Below are positions 45,690 to 58,380 of a stretch of DNA of 64,000 nucleotides, one piece after another. This DNA comes from Brienomyrus brachyistius. Taxonomy: Eukaryota > Chordata > Actinopteri > Osteoglossiformes > Mormyridae. The DNA is taken from the NCBI RefSeq assembly GCF_023856365.1, contig NW_026042409.1, positions 212,501-276,500 on the forward strand, given 5' to 3'. Below the pieces are notes generated by a model. That model was not told the origin of the DNA. It was given only the letters and a program-made list of their open reading frames with translations, and made no database searches. How positions within the stretch are numbered: position 1 is the stretch's first letter; every line of letters begins with the position of its first letter. The translations under genes and the position numbers were made by a program.

Positions 45690-46695
45690 TTGTGGTGCGT
45701 TCGTTTTTCTCTCGGAACTTGGAAATTCCAAATTGGGTGACATCACATCCAACAATCTCCCGTTCAAGCTAGCACAACTCGGAACAAACATGGCTGCCTC
45801 CATGAATACGCTGCTGTGTTGTTGCTTTATATTTTAGCAGTTATGGAGTAAGATTATTATTTCAGACAAATAAACAAGAAACAGGAACTAGTCAAACCAC
45901 ATTAAAAGCTTTATAAAGTATTTTAGTACATTCATAGCGATATTCTTTTTTCGAGAGGCAAACAAACTACAAACAAACCAAAAACACTAACAAGTCTGGT
46001 AAAAATCTGATATTGCATGTTAGGATACTGTTTACGGTCACAATATGGTATTCTCTAAATCGAACACGTGCAATTACATTAATAATTACTAATAATTATA
46101 AATAATAATAATAATAATAAATGGGCGGTATGGTCGTGCACTGGTTAGCACTGTTGCCTCACACCTCTGGGACCCAGGTTCAAATCTCCGCCTGGGTCAC
46201 ATGTGTGTGGAGTTTGCATGTTCTCCCCATGTCGTCGTGGGGTTTCCTCCGGGTACTCCGGTTCCCCCCCACAGTCCAAAAACATGCTGAGGCTAATTGG
46301 ACTTGCTAAATTGCCCGTAGGAATGCATGTGAGAGTGCATGGTGTGTGTGAGTGTGCCCTGCGATGGGCTGGCCCCCCATCCTGGGTTGTTCCCAGCCTC
46401 GTGCCCATTGCTTCCGGGATAGGCTCCGGACCCCCCGTGACCCAGTAGGATAAGCAGTTTGGAAAATGGATGGATGGGATAATAATAAATTTAACAAAAT
46501 AAACATTTTTAAGGATTTGTAAAATAGAATTAATGTTGAGTGTGTAAGCCGCCATGTTGAAATTACGTCACAGGGGCAACTCGGACAAGAAGATTCTGTC
46601 AGACATTAACGTCATAAAAGAGGCGTTTCTAATGGGAAGTGATGTTTTTCGTGACGTTTTTGTCCGAGTTGGAGTGAAATAATCAAACGCAGCAT
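45690..46695. mobile_element. Possible hAT-like element with nested SINE
   Basis: The left part contains GTGCGTTCGTTTTTCTCTCG GAA, and the right end TCCGAGTTGGAGTGAAATAA TCAAACGCAG is a rough inverted match. An ACTCGGAAC/CCGAGTT motif pair supports a non-autonomous hAT element. No target duplication was confirmed. Confidence 0.3.
46122..46477 (+). mobile_element. tRNA-like SINE
   Basis: GGGCGGTATGGTCGTGCACT start, box-B-like GGTTCAAATCTC, GGATGGATGG tail, inserted in an AATAATAAT tract that flanks it on both sides. Confidence 0.88.
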
Positions 46696-47349
46696 GTGTT
46701 CCTATTTGAAGAGAATATTCTATTTTTATTCTAAGGAACTACAGAAAATCAGCTCTGCATGTGATCTCCCCTTTACTGCTCGAGCAGGGCACACGCACAT
46801 CAACAAGTGTCAAGGCAGCAAGTGCATGCAAACAACTTCTCAGGACGGTTACAGTATAGGACCTTCAGAAAGAGCCAGACTGCGGCGTCATTCAGAGATT
46901 CCATTGTCTAAGGCTTGCACTAAAACATTACAGCATATTTAAACAAAGTAGCATGGCACCTGTGTCAGAATCCCTCCCTGCCTTGTTCTGTTCTCTCTTT
47001 GTTGTCCCCATTTAGCCAGCACATGTCACTGGCCATCCTGACTCCTCTTTTGATTGTGGGTTTTAAGGATATCAGTGGGTCTGTGTTTTCATAATTGTCC
47101 CCCAGGCCACCATGCTGCTCAGCCCTTGATTCCAACTACAGTTGCAATCAGGTGGTTCTCAATCTACTAGGACTGTATAACAGGATTGGCCACCTGTTCT
47201 ACCTTTACTCGTTCAGCCGCATTCATGAGTCTGGCCTATAGGTTATTCAAATTTTGTCCTGCCAAATTTACCGGACAGGAGGTGGACACTGCAAATGAAT
47301 GTGTGAATACTCCAATACCTACATCTTTACAAGTTACCTGAAGTGGTTT
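46696..47349. other. No gene recognised
   Basis: Short frames only. Confidence 0.45.
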
Positions 47350-47620
47350 GGTAAATGATTGTGAGGTTGGAAGTCCTTCTTGATGTCTGTTTGCAGCTCA
47401 TCCACCAGCAACTGCACGAGTTGTCGCTCCCAGAGGGAATCCCACTCTCGGTCCGCTGGAGGGTCCATCTCACTGTAGCTGGAGTATGTTTCCATCAGTC
47501 ACTTGGCGTGGGGCTCACAGAATTTACCAGGCTCCTGTTTAATCTGACGCACCTTAGTCCAGTCCATGCATCTGGGGAACTTCTCTGAAAATCTCTGGCA
47601 GATTCTTTGCAGCTATACTT
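47350..47620 (-). pseudogene. Retroviral-type Gag fragment, degenerate
   Basis: The minus strand reads DWTKVRQIKQEPGKFCEPHA, a stop, then LMETYSSYSEMDPPADREWD and VDELQTDIKKDFQP. The spacing of the Trp, acidic and DP motifs resembles the capsid region of retrovirus-like Gag. An in-frame stop and missing flanks make it dead. Confidence 0.5.
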
Positions 47621-47959
47621 GATATTGGGTACTTGCCGCAACTAAGTAATGGGTTGTTGAATCAAAGTCCCGTTCCATGTCAAAAATAACCCCATTTTAG
47701 GGTTTTGTTAAACAACTGGTCTAATTTGGATGCAGAGGTTCTGCACGGAAGGCCCAGTCTCTGAAGGGCTGTGGCATAGCGAGGCCTGTTCTGCCTGGAA
47801 TCCGGCAGGTCACTGGCAACATCCCCCAACTCCTTCATCTATAAGGTCGGGAAACCAGAACGTTTACTCCCCCTTATGGATAAGGACATACCAACGTTGG
47901 GGCAACTCCTGCTGCCTGAGTCTTCAACCAAGTCCAAAACAAAAGTATACAATGTTAGG

Positions 47960-49570
47960 AAGGGTAATTCAATGGTATGAGACTGAAACTAGAAACTGTA
48001 AATCGGATGGAGTTAAATAGCAATACTGTGGAAGAGGCATGGGAATTTTTTAAAAGCACATTGTTGCAAGTGCAAAAGAACTTCATACCCGTTTCCAGAA
48101 AAACTAAATCTAGGAAACTGCAACCAAGCTGGTGTCATGACCTGCTTGTACGATCCTCGTGTGTGCCACGCCCCCTCATTAACCATGTGTGCTGCCCCGA
48201 TTGTAACCAGCTGTTTTCTGTCAGTTTGAGTAGTCCTGTGTATTTAGTCCACATTCAAGTCTGTTTCCCCAGTCCTGTCATTGAAATCTCTCGCTGTTGG
48301 TACCTGTTTTCATCAATAAACCCTCATTCCCGACTCTCCGTTTCCCGGATCCTTGATTCCTCGCTTCCTGCCTGTTCGTCCAGCACGCGATGTCACAGGT
48401 GGTTTACTACGAAAATTAAGAATAAAGTCAGGAGCAAAAGGGCTTTCTTCCACAAATGGAAATTAACTAATGATTTCAAAATAAAGCAGGAGTATCTAAG
48501 TCTACAGGTTTAGTTAATAACAGTTATAAGGATGACGTTAAAAGTTTCTTCCAATATTTTAACTCCGAAAGAGCTCTAAAAGCTGAAAATCACTCATTTG
48601 CAGGATAGTAAGGGCCTTATAATTGAAAATGAAATTGATATAAATGAGTTTAATGATTATTTTACAATGGCTGTTCACAGTAGAATAGCTTACCACCATT
48701 TAGTACAAATACAACGATGTCTATGACCAATATATGTATAACTGAGGCTGATGTGGTACAAAGCCTAGCTAAGCTCAAAATAAATAAATCGCAAGGCCCT
48801 GATGGCATCTTATCTATAGTTTTAAAAGAGATGAGGGGTATTATTAGCCAACCTTTAACTTTACTATTCCAGAAATCATTATCTGCTGGTGTGGTATCTT
48901 CTGATTGATGTTAGATCATGTCTCATGTCCAGAGAGGCTACAACAGGATCTGGATTTAATTAGCGACTGGGCTCATACGTGGCAGATGAAATTTAACATA
49001 GATAAATATAAGGTAATCCATGCAGGGAGCAGAAATATAGTAAATATAGTAAAGTACAGATATTTTATGGGTTCCACTGAAATAAAGGTAGCTGATTACG
49101 AGAAAGATCTCGGTGTGTATGTTGATACTTCCATGTCCCACTCTTGCCAGTGTGGGGAAGCATTAAAAAAAGGCAAAAGGATGTTGGATTAAACTCCACA
49201 CACCTAGAGATGTAAGTCAAGAGAAGTGATGCTACGATTATATAATTCCTTGGTAAGATCCCACCTAGAATACTGTGTGCAGGTTTGGTCACCATACCTT
49301 CAGAAGGACATTGCTGCCTTGGAAAAGGTGCAACGTAGGATGACTAGAATGATTCCTGCACTTAGAGGAATGTCTTATGAGGAGAGGTTCGCTGAGCTGA
49401 ATCTGTTTAGCCTCAAGCAAAGGAGACTATGGGGGGACATGATCCAGGTATATAAGATTCTAACAGGTCGGGATGCTGTTCAGCCAAATGACCATTTCAA
49501 TATTAATTTAAAATACTAGAACTCGTGGCCATAGTGGAAATTAGCTGGAGAACATTTAAAAATGAATCTG
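47960..49570 (+). mobile_element. CR1/Jockey-type LINE ORF2 remnant, interrupted by a solo LTR
   Basis: From about 47977 the plus strand encodes the segment before reverse transcriptase (EEAWEFFKSTLLQVQKNFIP, KTKSRKLQPSW). A solo LTR interrupts it; the frame then resumes FTTKIKNKVRSKRAFFHKW. The palm start LKINKSQGPDGI lies near 48775. The catalytic YADD block is deleted at about 48905, where the thumb (ERLQQDLDLISDWAHTWQMK) directly follows. The C-terminal part LVRSHLEYCVQVWSPYLQKD runs to about 49520. Several stops. Dead copy related to 10947-11465. Confidence 0.88.
48133..48397 (+). mobile_element. Solo LTR of the sushi-like family inside LINE ORF2
   Basis: 265 bp from TGTCATGACC to GATGTCACA, with a TATA-like TATTTAG (48241), AGTCCTGTCATT (48271-48282) and AATAAA (about 48317). 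It is flanked by GCTGG (48128-48132) and GGTGG (48398-48402), one mismatch. Removing it rejoins the LINE frame at QPSW|FTTK, which confirms the insertion. Confidence 0.9.
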
Positions 49571-49576
49571 AGGAAG

Positions 49577-52370
49577 CACTTCAATTCAATTCAATTTTAT
49601 TTATATAGCGCTTTTAACGACATGCATTGTCACAAAGCACTTTACATTTAACCGGCCAGAACCCCACCAAGCAAGCCTGAGGCGACAGTGGCAAGGAAAC
49701 TCCCTCTAGCAGGAAGAAACCTTGAGTGGAACCTAGACTCAGAAGGGGACCCCATCCTCCTCTGGGCGACCAAGGAGCATGAAACTGCATTTACATTGAC
49801 ATTCATTAGAGTTCATATAGTTATAAAGTCCCAGTTGGTTTCATGTAGTTATATCCAGGAGTCCAGGTGCGGGTTCACACGGTGTAGTCGGCTCGGTATC
49901 AGCTCGAAAAAGAGAAGATGGAGAAGAGTTATTGCCCTACACCTAACCGGCAGGACTAAAGCAACTATGACAGCCTGCCTAAAAGAGTGACCTGGAAGGA
50001 AGCACAGGCATGAGGGTTTACAGAGGTTTTGGCGTCAAGCCACCTCCCATCCACAGCTTAAGTGATCGGCGAGAGTGGCAGGACGACAGCACCAATCCCC
50101 CCTTTCCCCTTCAATCTCAAATAACTATGAACCTCCAGATTTCCCATTCACCTTAGAAAAGAAGATTTAACTATCCAAAAGACTGGCAAAAGAGGTACAT
50201 CTTAAGCCTTGACTTAAAAGCAGAGATTGTGTCTGAGTTCCGAACACTAATAGGAAGTTTATTCCATAGCTGTGGTGCTTTATGAGCAAATGCTCTTCCC
50301 CCAAAGGTAATGTTCTTTATTCTGGGTACGGATAGAATACCTCCATCTCGTCATCTAAGTGTATGATTCGGAACGCAAATGAGGTCACTCACATACTGCG
50401 GTGCAAGACCATTTACAGCTTTATAGGTTAAGAGCAGTGTTTTGTAGTCAACACGAAATCTAACTGGCAGCCAGTGCAGTGAAGATAAAATTGGGGTAAT
50501 ATGATTATATGTTTTAGTTTAACTATTGCTAGTAGCGGTTCAATCAATGCTGGGAGCATCGCTGAATAATTTTGATGGAACAGGGTCTAGCATACAAGTA
50601 GATGAATTTGAAGATAAAATTAAGTACATCAGTTCTGACTGGTTAACCAATATTCAATATTCAAAATGTTCTGTTTAATTGAGCATATTTTTGGTCAAAA
50701 AGTTTCATAAAGTCGTCACTGGAAAATAACCAGTGGTCTGGTTATTAGTCAGCTTGGACACCATAGTAAATAGGAATCTAGGATTATTTTTGTTTATTTC
50801 AATTAGTTCTGATAGATACTAGATGATTTGGCGGCACTAAGAGCCTTTTTGTAGCTACCCATAGCCTCTTTCCATGCTAGTTCGAACACCACTAGTTTAG
50901 TATGATGCCACTTACATTCTGTAAGGACATAAAACTTATAGGTCCTGCAGGCCCCAACTCTGATCAGCCTGCATCAGTCTATTTCAGAGCTCCGCTGGCC
51001 CAGGCAAGACTGGACTCAACTCGTCAAACCACCCCTTTTAAGGAAGGCAAAGGCCTGCCGGCTCCTGAGAGACTGGATAGGAATAACTGGAGCAGCACAG
51101 AAAAAGCAAGACCTTTCACCCCCGGAGTGACCAGAGTTCCACAATCAATCCACAGCAACAACAGCTGTCAGCCTCCAGACACAGACACCTTTTCCACTAT
51201 AAACAGGATAACTCAGCACACATAGATGTTAGGGACAAATACACGCATGTTTGGTCTCGTTTGAATAGGCATGAGACGAGGAGTATTATACTCTCAGATT
51301 TAAGGCAGTATAGCTTTTCCTAAGAGAAATACAGAAACTTCGGCTCAACCCACCAAACTGAGAGAGATTCTCTCATGGTAGAACAAGGGAATTACAACCA
51401 CCCCCTAAAGTGATCTGATTGGCTGGGGACTTGAGAACCAAGGTCAGCAATGCCCCTAAAATTAACCATTGACCGAAATTAGTCAGTCTTCAGAAACATG
51501 CCATCACCTGGTCTGGATACTTAAGGAAGGGCTTCAGAAGTAGTCGGGGAGTCACTCTGTAATCAGAGCTCCCGCAGAGAACTGGGTGAAAGTCTATCTG
51601 TAGTCAGATACTTTCCACAGAACTTTGTTCACTCTCAGCTGAGGAATGTGATTGTTTAATATTGTATTTGTCCAAATGTATTTACAAGTATGTGTCCACA
51701 TGTCAATAATTGTATATTGTAGTATTTTTAATAAATGTTGTTTCGATTACTTTATGACTGTCTGATTTGCTAACTTCTTCATAAACTTTCCAGATTGGAC
51801 TTCTATCCTTATTAGGACTATGGTGGTAAATACTATCTTGCAGCCTCTGGGTTAAATCCCATTTATTTATCCGGGTCCCAAACTTGACTGCCCAAGTTAA
51901 GTTAGGTGGATACCAAAACTACACCTCTGGAGTTCGCACACGCTGATGACAGGTACCGGTCTACCCTCTGAGGGGCGTACACACTATGTTCCTAGGCACC
52001 GGGCATAGTCCCTGAGACGCTCACATGGTAAGACAATGGGTGGCATCGGCGGAGGCCCAAAGTAAACCTCGTACAACCTTTTTTATTTTTAACTGAGCAA
52101 TTTTCTCTAGTGGAATTAAGCATAGATGCTAAATAATCCGTAATGCTATCAAGTTCAGCAGAATTCGACATTAGTTTGGTTGAAAACGATAGCTCAGGGA
52201 GGTTATCGATAAAGTTACTTGCTGTATTTGACGTGATTGTACGTTTGGCATATAGAAGCGAGTCGGGGGGCTAATATTTTGAGCAAGGGAAATATTGAAC
52301 GCAATAAGATGATGGTCAGAGATAATACTGGACTGAGGCAGTAGAGTTGAATACATGATATGAAGACAAC
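49577..52370 (-). mobile_element. LINE on minus strand, 3' end at 49577, interrupted
   Basis: The left end has the same 3' tail as the LINE at 13858-15574 (ATTTATATAGCGC in reverse) and the same 3' UTR. Further right the minus strand shows the linker region (KLVVFELAWKEAMGSYKKAL). Beyond an interruption (about 50928-52076) comes an endonuclease fragment with the SDHHLIAFNIS motif (52171-52356). The reverse transcriptase is largely missing. Confidence 0.8.
51225..52025 (+). mobile_element. Possible LTR of a retrovirus-like element inside the LINE
   Basis: The foreign block 50928-52076 splits the LINE. It contains a 107-codon frame (50902-51225). After that comes an LTR-like stretch starting TGTTAGGGAC, with a TACTTAAGG box near 51520 and AATAAA near 51732, ending CTCACA before TGG. 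A TGGCATCGGCGGAGGCCC stretch at 52042 might be a primer site. No second LTR or target duplication was found. Confidence 0.3.
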
Positions 52371-52822
52371 TGGATCACAACTGGATCACGGGGGAATCAT
52401 AAGCAGGGAAGAACACACAGGCAAACAGCAGCAGCAACATTAAAGGCAGGACTGAGAAGCACATTTATACAAGGCTAAGCAGGGAGCAAACTAGAGGCAC
52501 CTGAAATGAGTAACACAAGGGCAGGAAGGAGAGGTAAAACAAACGCGGAACAGGCATGGCACGTTATACCACACTAGGGAGGAAACGGGAGGTTCAGGAG
52601 GGCAGGGTGTGGCAGGGATCCGTTTCAAAATTTAATTTTGGCTTGTACAAACCTTGGTAAAAGCTGCAAAAGATCGATCAACCACTTTCTGAGCTATTGT
52701 CTTAACAAACAAAGCATCTGTTGGGGTGGCGGTGTCTGGGGAATACCATGTGTAATACACCTTGTGAAGATTTATATGTAAAACAAAATATTTTTTGATT
52801 CTATCACACATATAGAAATTAT
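52371..52822. other. Unassigned, LTR-like composition in part
   Basis: 52400-52610 is purine-rich with motifs reminiscent of LTR DNA (GGCATGGCACGTTATACCAC). No ends were found. Confidence 0.3.
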
Positions 52823-53177
52823 CCATCCATCCATTTTCCAAACCGCTTATCCTATTGGGTCGCGGGGGGTCCGGAGCCTATCCCAGAATCAATGGGCACG
52901 AGGCAGGGAACAACCCAGGATGGGGGGCCAGCCCATCGCAGGGCACACTCACACACCATCCACTCACACACACACACCTACGGGCAATTCAGCAACTCCA
53001 ATTAGCCCCAGCATGTTTTTGGACTGTGGGGGGAAACCGGAGTACCCAGAGGAAACCCCACAACGACATGGGGAGAACATGCAAACTCCACACACATGTG
53101 ACCCAGGCGGAGACACGAACCCGGGTCCCAGAGGTGTGAGGCGACAGTGCTAACCACTGCACCACCATGCCGCCCCT
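52823..53177 (-). mobile_element. tRNA-like SINE
   Basis: Complete copy with GGATGG tail at its left end, flanked by the 12-bp duplication TATAGAAATTAT (52811-52822 and 53178-53189). Confidence 0.92.
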
Positions 53178-53189
53178 TATAGAAATTAT

Positions 53190-53756
53190 TCTAGGTTTAA
53201 ATAGTAATTTAGCTGAGTAACTAGGCTGAAATTCTAGATAGTTGCAATTTTAAGAATTATTACTATTATTCACAGCTTTTAAGCATGCAGTTGGATGACG
53301 GATGGATGGATATTCAGCCACCAGAAATGCCAATTGTTGTTAAGAGGATCAAAGTCTGCAAAGTAGTATGCAGGGTTTAAGGCCAGAACACAGCATACTC
53401 TCCGACAGAAAGCATAAAGTTCACTGGGGGAATTTCTGTGGCCACTGCCTGAACAGCATGTGTGGAGAATGTTTATGAGGGTCGAGCCATGCAGAGCTGC
53501 TGGCCCTGGCATGTAATGATGAATCACAAATCAGTTAAAAATCGGTGCAAATGCATGAAGATTTAAACCGGCTGATGTGGAAAATGAATCACTATTGTAG
53601 GAGTACTTCACAGTACTTTAACAGAAAAACTGGTGTAATATTACATTTGATTTCACAATGTGAGTTTGACGTCAGATGTCACTGCGTATCACGTCGACAT
53701 CGTACGTCAGTTTTTGGTTTTGAGCGAACGCGAGATGATGAATGAATTTGAAACTG
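53190..53756. other. No gene recognised
   Basis: Short frames without homology. Confidence 0.45.
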
Positions 53757-54055
53757 AGGACGGCACAGTGGTTAGTGCTGGCTTCGGTCCAGGGCCCTTT
53801 CTGTGTGGAGTTCGCATGCTCTCCCCGTTTTCGCCGGGGACTCCAGGTTCCTCCCACGGTCCAAAAGCATGCAGGATAGGTTGACTGGTGAGTCTAAATT
53901 GGCCCTGTAGTTGTGTGAGTGTGTGCGACCTGCGGTGTGTAGGTGACTGCCTGGGCTTGGTTCCTGTCTGCGCCCCTTGTTCCCGGGATAGGCTCCGGTC
54001 TCCCCCGCGATCCCAGTTGGGATTAAGTGGTTTCAGAAAATGGATGGATGGACGC
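53757..54055 (+). mobile_element. Diverged tRNA-like SINE
   Basis: GGACGGCACAGTGGTTAGTG start, GTGTGGAGTTCGCATGCTCT body, GGATGGATGG tail. The oldest-looking SINE here. Confidence 0.8.
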
Positions 54056-54499
54056 ACCGCCCGATCTTCAATTGGCGGTGTGGCAGCATATTAGCTTTCC
54101 GGTAATCACAAACGAGGAGGAAACAGCGAGAAAAGCACAGACAAGACATAAACTGCATGCAAACATTGTAATAGACTGATAACATACACAAACAGGTCCA
54201 CTGGCACCACCGTGAGCTGAGTGAAGATTATTAAAAGGGCAAAGCACGCTAAAAAGCTGCACATGCAAACCTTAGCTTATTTATTTGATTTATTTTTTTT
54301 TATTTACTTATTTTGATTTGGGATTTTTTTCAACAGTATTTTATTCAAATTCAGTTGCACTGTTCACAACAGTGTCAACAGTTCAGAAAGATAAATATAA
54401 GAATATTTTTGAATATATTTGTCTGCAGCTCATTCTGCAAAAAATGAGAAAATTGAACTCAGAATCGTGAATCGTATCAAATGGTGAGTTGAATGTATC
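54056..54499. other. No gene recognised
   Basis: AT-rich from about 54270. Confidence 0.45.
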
Positions 54500-54830
54500 G
54501 TTACATCCCTAGTTCTTACAGTAGTACTATGGTATGGTGGAGCCACATGACAGGAAGGCAGTACATTGCGAAGTCTGTTAAGAACATCATTCGCACTGAA
54601 CTGCCCTCCATTGACCAGCTGTACTTTAACTGCCACAGTAACAAGGTTCAGTCTATAATCCAGGACTCTGACCACCATCCACAAACACTGACTAGCAGAT
54701 TCATGAACAGCTTCATTCGCCAAACAATTCAAACCTGCAGCTTTTGCATCCCCTGTAATAGTCATTTCCACGGCAGCTGCACTGTACAGCTGTTCCTGCA
54801 CTTTATCCACCACTGACCACGTATCATCCA
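54500..54830 (+). pseudogene. L2 LINE 3' fragment
   Basis: Encodes MVWWSHMTGRQ, SVKNIIRTELPSIDQLYFNC and IIQDSDHHPQ, matching the end of L2-type ORF2. Confidence 0.65.
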
Positions 54831-56040
54831 GTTTTGTCCTGCTTTGTATCGCACTGTTTCTGCACCATGTTGTCTTGTACTCCCTTGTGTTGTTATGCAC
54901 CATCTGTGTTGTTCTGAGCAGTGCCATGATGCAATATTACAAAAAGATCTTGAGGAAATGCAGAGTTCTGGAGGAGATTCTCACAGATCATGGCATGTGT
55001 TTATACTGAAGAAACTGTACAAATTGCTAGACATAAAACACAGGACTGGCAACTGTGGTACGTTTTAACACCTTGATAAAAAACTTAAAATCCATAGTAA
55101 GTAGGACAACCTCATAGAACCTTTACTAGTCATTGTTCAGAAGATTAACACGGATTAAAAACCATTACTATGAAAGCACGCTAATCAGTTAAGTTGATTA
55201 TGTGGAGAGAGAGAAAAAAAACTGTCTTTGAAAAAGATCAACCATAGAACGAAGCTGCAGCATTGACACCCCCTAGTGGTGATTTGAAGATAGTTCTGTC
55301 TGTAGCAGCTAAGCAGTAGATTTGGCGTCAGGTGCCATGACAAACTCAGTGCTGCTCGGTTTGAACGGCAGAAGCACAAAAATAAAGGGGGCATCTACTG
55401 CACGCCCCCCACCCTTGAAAATGGTACAAATTATCATGCAACAGTTTTCTTAAGTAAGTCTTTTTGGGCGTCTGCAGAAACCTCCACGATGCGATTGCCC
55501 TGATTAAGAAGTGCGCAGCGGATACAATTTGGGATGCATCGTTCATCCGATTTATTAATATATAATTATTAGTATGTCTATATTATTTTAGAAACGTTAC
55601 TTGACGAATATTTTTCATTGAGATTGATTCCCCGTTTAAAATTTTGGTGACACTTCATATTTTTTAAGAGAGACAGACAATTTGACGCATGCAATTTGCA
55701 GAAATATGTTGTGCCGCTATAAAGTACACAGGCAGCATGACAAACATAAGTACTCACTGAAGCCACGACATACGCCCGGCTGGCCCCAGTGGTACCCCTA
55801 AGAAGAAGGCTTTTTTCACAACCCACGACCATCACGAGGGCAAAAAAAACTGAATAGCCTAGAATTTAGTTAATTACAAGGCACATATTTATTGGAGCAA
55901 GAGCTCTAACATAAAACTACCTTGTAATTATAAAGTATTATGGCTGTGAACAATGTACAAACAGGCACAGAAAGTAAAATACTCCAAAAATGCAAAGAAC
56001 CTAAATATTTTTGTTTCCACCGATTCACTCTTGATGTGTT
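54831..56040. other. No gene recognised
   Basis: Short frames only. A CCCCCTAGTGG motif at about 55269 and similar pieces are too short to assign. Confidence 0.45.
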
Positions 56041-56852
56041 AGGAGTCACAGTTCAGTAGCCTATTCTTCAGTATCTGCATTTAAGACCACCAACTGCTCT
56101 TTCTCCTCCTTCGCTCGTCGGCTCAGAGTATTGGACTTGGTAAGTAATGTTGCCCTTTTGGTTCCAGCAGCACTCTCTGCTTCCTCTGCCATGTGCTCAG
56201 CATCCTTTTGTAAACTCTCACATACACTTTCCAGTGAGACTCTCTTCCTCTTGAGTTCCTCAAGTTTTCTTTTTTGCTTTTCGCTCATCTTTCACCTTTG
56301 GTCAGAGGCGCTTTGGTTGCTCCCCCACACACTCTGACATGGTCGCATATAAGCCTCTGTGCAACAACTGTTTCCTCTGATAAGTTGCAGGTCTCCACCT
56401 CTATTCGTTCCACTTCGGCTTGCCCATAGGACAGCAGCAGCAAGTTCTTGCAGAACATCCAGAGGTCAGGATAAGGCCCACTAACTTTTTGATGTAAAAA
56501 GACATCAACTTTGGATGGTGCTGAAGGAATGAAGGATATAAAATCCAAGCCTTTTGCCTCATTGTGCAGGTGATTATCAGACTGCTGGGATATTGCATCA
56601 CCTGTAATTACATTAATTACAGTAGATTAGATGCAGATCAACAATGTCAATACACAGAATCACATGTAGAATAGGAAAGTGATTTATAACCCAATTTTCC
56701 TATGATACCATAAATGTGCAATCATTTTAATTTAATCTTGAGATATCTCTAGGCTCATCAAAGAAAATATAACTGGGCTGATGCTTCTTTTCAAACACCA
56801 AGAGTCGGTCTTCTAAATACTGCTAAAATCTACGTGTTAACACTATTCAGTT

Positions 56853-57162
56853 CAGGGACGGATTATGGGTTGTGTGGGCCCCTGGGTAAAACGTTCGCGA
56901 GGCCCCCCCCCCACCACCACCACCTGCACCACCACCACAACCACCACAAGTCAAGGGCCCTTGGCAGCCAAACACCCTCCCTATAGGGTCAGGGGACCTT
57001 GTAGGCAGAGGATCAAAGAATGTAGGCCCTCTAAAATAGACAAACGAAAATACATTGCTGATAAGCGTTGCAAATTGTTTTGGGCTTGGGGCCCACGGGC
57101 CCCCTGCACCCCAAGGGCCCCTGGGCAGCGGCCCCGCTAACCCGGTTTGTAATCCGTCCCTG
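56853..57162. mobile_element. hAT MITE with 8-bp target-site duplication
   Basis: 310 bp with perfect ends CAGGGACGGATTA and TAATCCGTCCCTG, flanked by ATTCAGTT (56845-56852 and 57163-57170). An 8-bp duplication and CAGGG ends are hAT features. Internally rich in GGGCCC, with a CACCACCAC run. No transposase. It lies in an intron-like stretch of the pseudogene. Confidence 0.93.
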
Positions 57163-57319
57163 ATTCAGTTAGATGTGAAAAAAGAAAAGCATAATTTAAA
57201 AATAATATTCTGAACTATCCTATTCTTATCCTATGATTTACCAGCAGATATCCTGCCTGCCAACCGATTCTCCTGCGCAAACTTCTGCATGAGATTTCTC
57301 CTTTTCTGCTGGCAGTTAT

Positions 57320-57606
57320 TGTCACGATCGGGTACGGGTGAAGCGGCGATCGTGCGGGCAAGCAGGCAAGCAGGAAGCAGGAATACGGGGCAAACGGGAG
57401 TTTAATACGAGGACAGGGACCGGGAAACAGCTCACGCTTACGAACATCAGACATTAATGACAGACAAAGCAAACTGGGGAGACCAGGACTTAAATACACA
57501 GAACAAGGCAGCAGGAAACAAGACACGACTGGGCAGGATCAGGAAATCACACGTGGGTAATTAGGGGGCGTGGCACACACGAGGAGCGGACGAGCCGGGC
57601 ATGACA
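57320..57606 (-). repeat. LTR (3' LTR of the leftward element)
   Basis: 287 bp. On the minus strand it begins TGTCATGCCC and ends CGATCGTGACA. Confidence 0.93.
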
Positions 57607-57622
57607 GAACCCCCCCCCAAAG
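57607..57622 (-). promoter_or_regulatory. Polypurine tract next to 3' LTR
   Basis: The minus strand reads TTTGGGGGGGGGTTC immediately before the 3' LTR, the expected place for plus-strand priming. Confidence 0.65.
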
Positions 57623-58380
57623 GCGCGCTACACCGGGCGCGCCAAGGAAGGGGGCGACGGACGGGACGAGGCAGAACAGGACCTGGAAAACAAGAACAGA
57701 ATTTACGCACGACGGGAAACAGGACCGAAGCACAAAACAAAGCCAGGGACAAGACGTGCGACAAGAGCTGACAAAGGGATGGGAAGGCAGACAGACAGAT
57801 CAGGAAGGGAGAAACAGAGGGAACAGGCGGAACACAAGGAGCGGGAGTGACGGGAGGGAACGACGGGAAACCAGGAATGGAGAAAGGAGGAAAGACAGGA
57901 GGAGGAGCAAACAAAGGAGGGACCAGGGCAGGAGAGAAGGGAGAGAAGGCGGGGGAACAAAGGGGAGCCCGTGGGAGCCCCAGCGGGCGACGGGCGGCAG
58001 CCGGAGGGGCCGCAGGCGGCCGGGAGGCCGGAGCCGGAGGGGACCGAGAAGGGGCAGAGGAGACAGGGCGAGGGACCCGCGGAGGGGCCAGGGAGGGAGC
58101 AGGAGGGAGCACCAGGGAAGGGGACGAGGGAGCTGGAAGGGGCCAGGGCGAAGGCACGGAGGAGGGGGGAGCCGCAGCAGGCGGCGATGTCCGGGGGAGG
58201 GCCGGAGGTAGGGGCCCCGCAGGCGACCGACCAGGACCCGGAGAGGGGAGCGAGGCAGGGCGACGAGGCACCGGAGAGGGACCCGCAGGCGCCAACCGAG
58301 CCCCAGCGCAGGCGAGGCAGGGCGAGCCAGGGGGCAGGGCGGGCGGGACCCCAGCCCTGCGTCTGTGTCCCCTCCCTTTA
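57623..58380 (-). other. Proline/alanine-coding stretch downstream of the main ORF
   Basis: A second frame stays open from the end of the main ORF to about 57561, starting from a GTG overlapping the stop region at 58388. In the older fragments (5154-4072 and 31293-30211) the two frames run together as one. High GC content makes long chance frames likely, so coding status is uncertain. Confidence 0.35.

Noticed and set aside
48128..48402. Reading the 178-codon frame 47977-48513 as one gene
   Set aside because: It runs through an inserted solo LTR; the two ends belong to a LINE and the middle to the LTR.
49688..49990. 100-codon plus-strand frame
   Set aside because: Lies in the 3' UTR of the minus-strand LINE; no independent support.
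54430..54927. 165-codon minus-strand frame
   Set aside because: Opposite strand of an L2 ORF2 fragment that makes sense on the plus strand.
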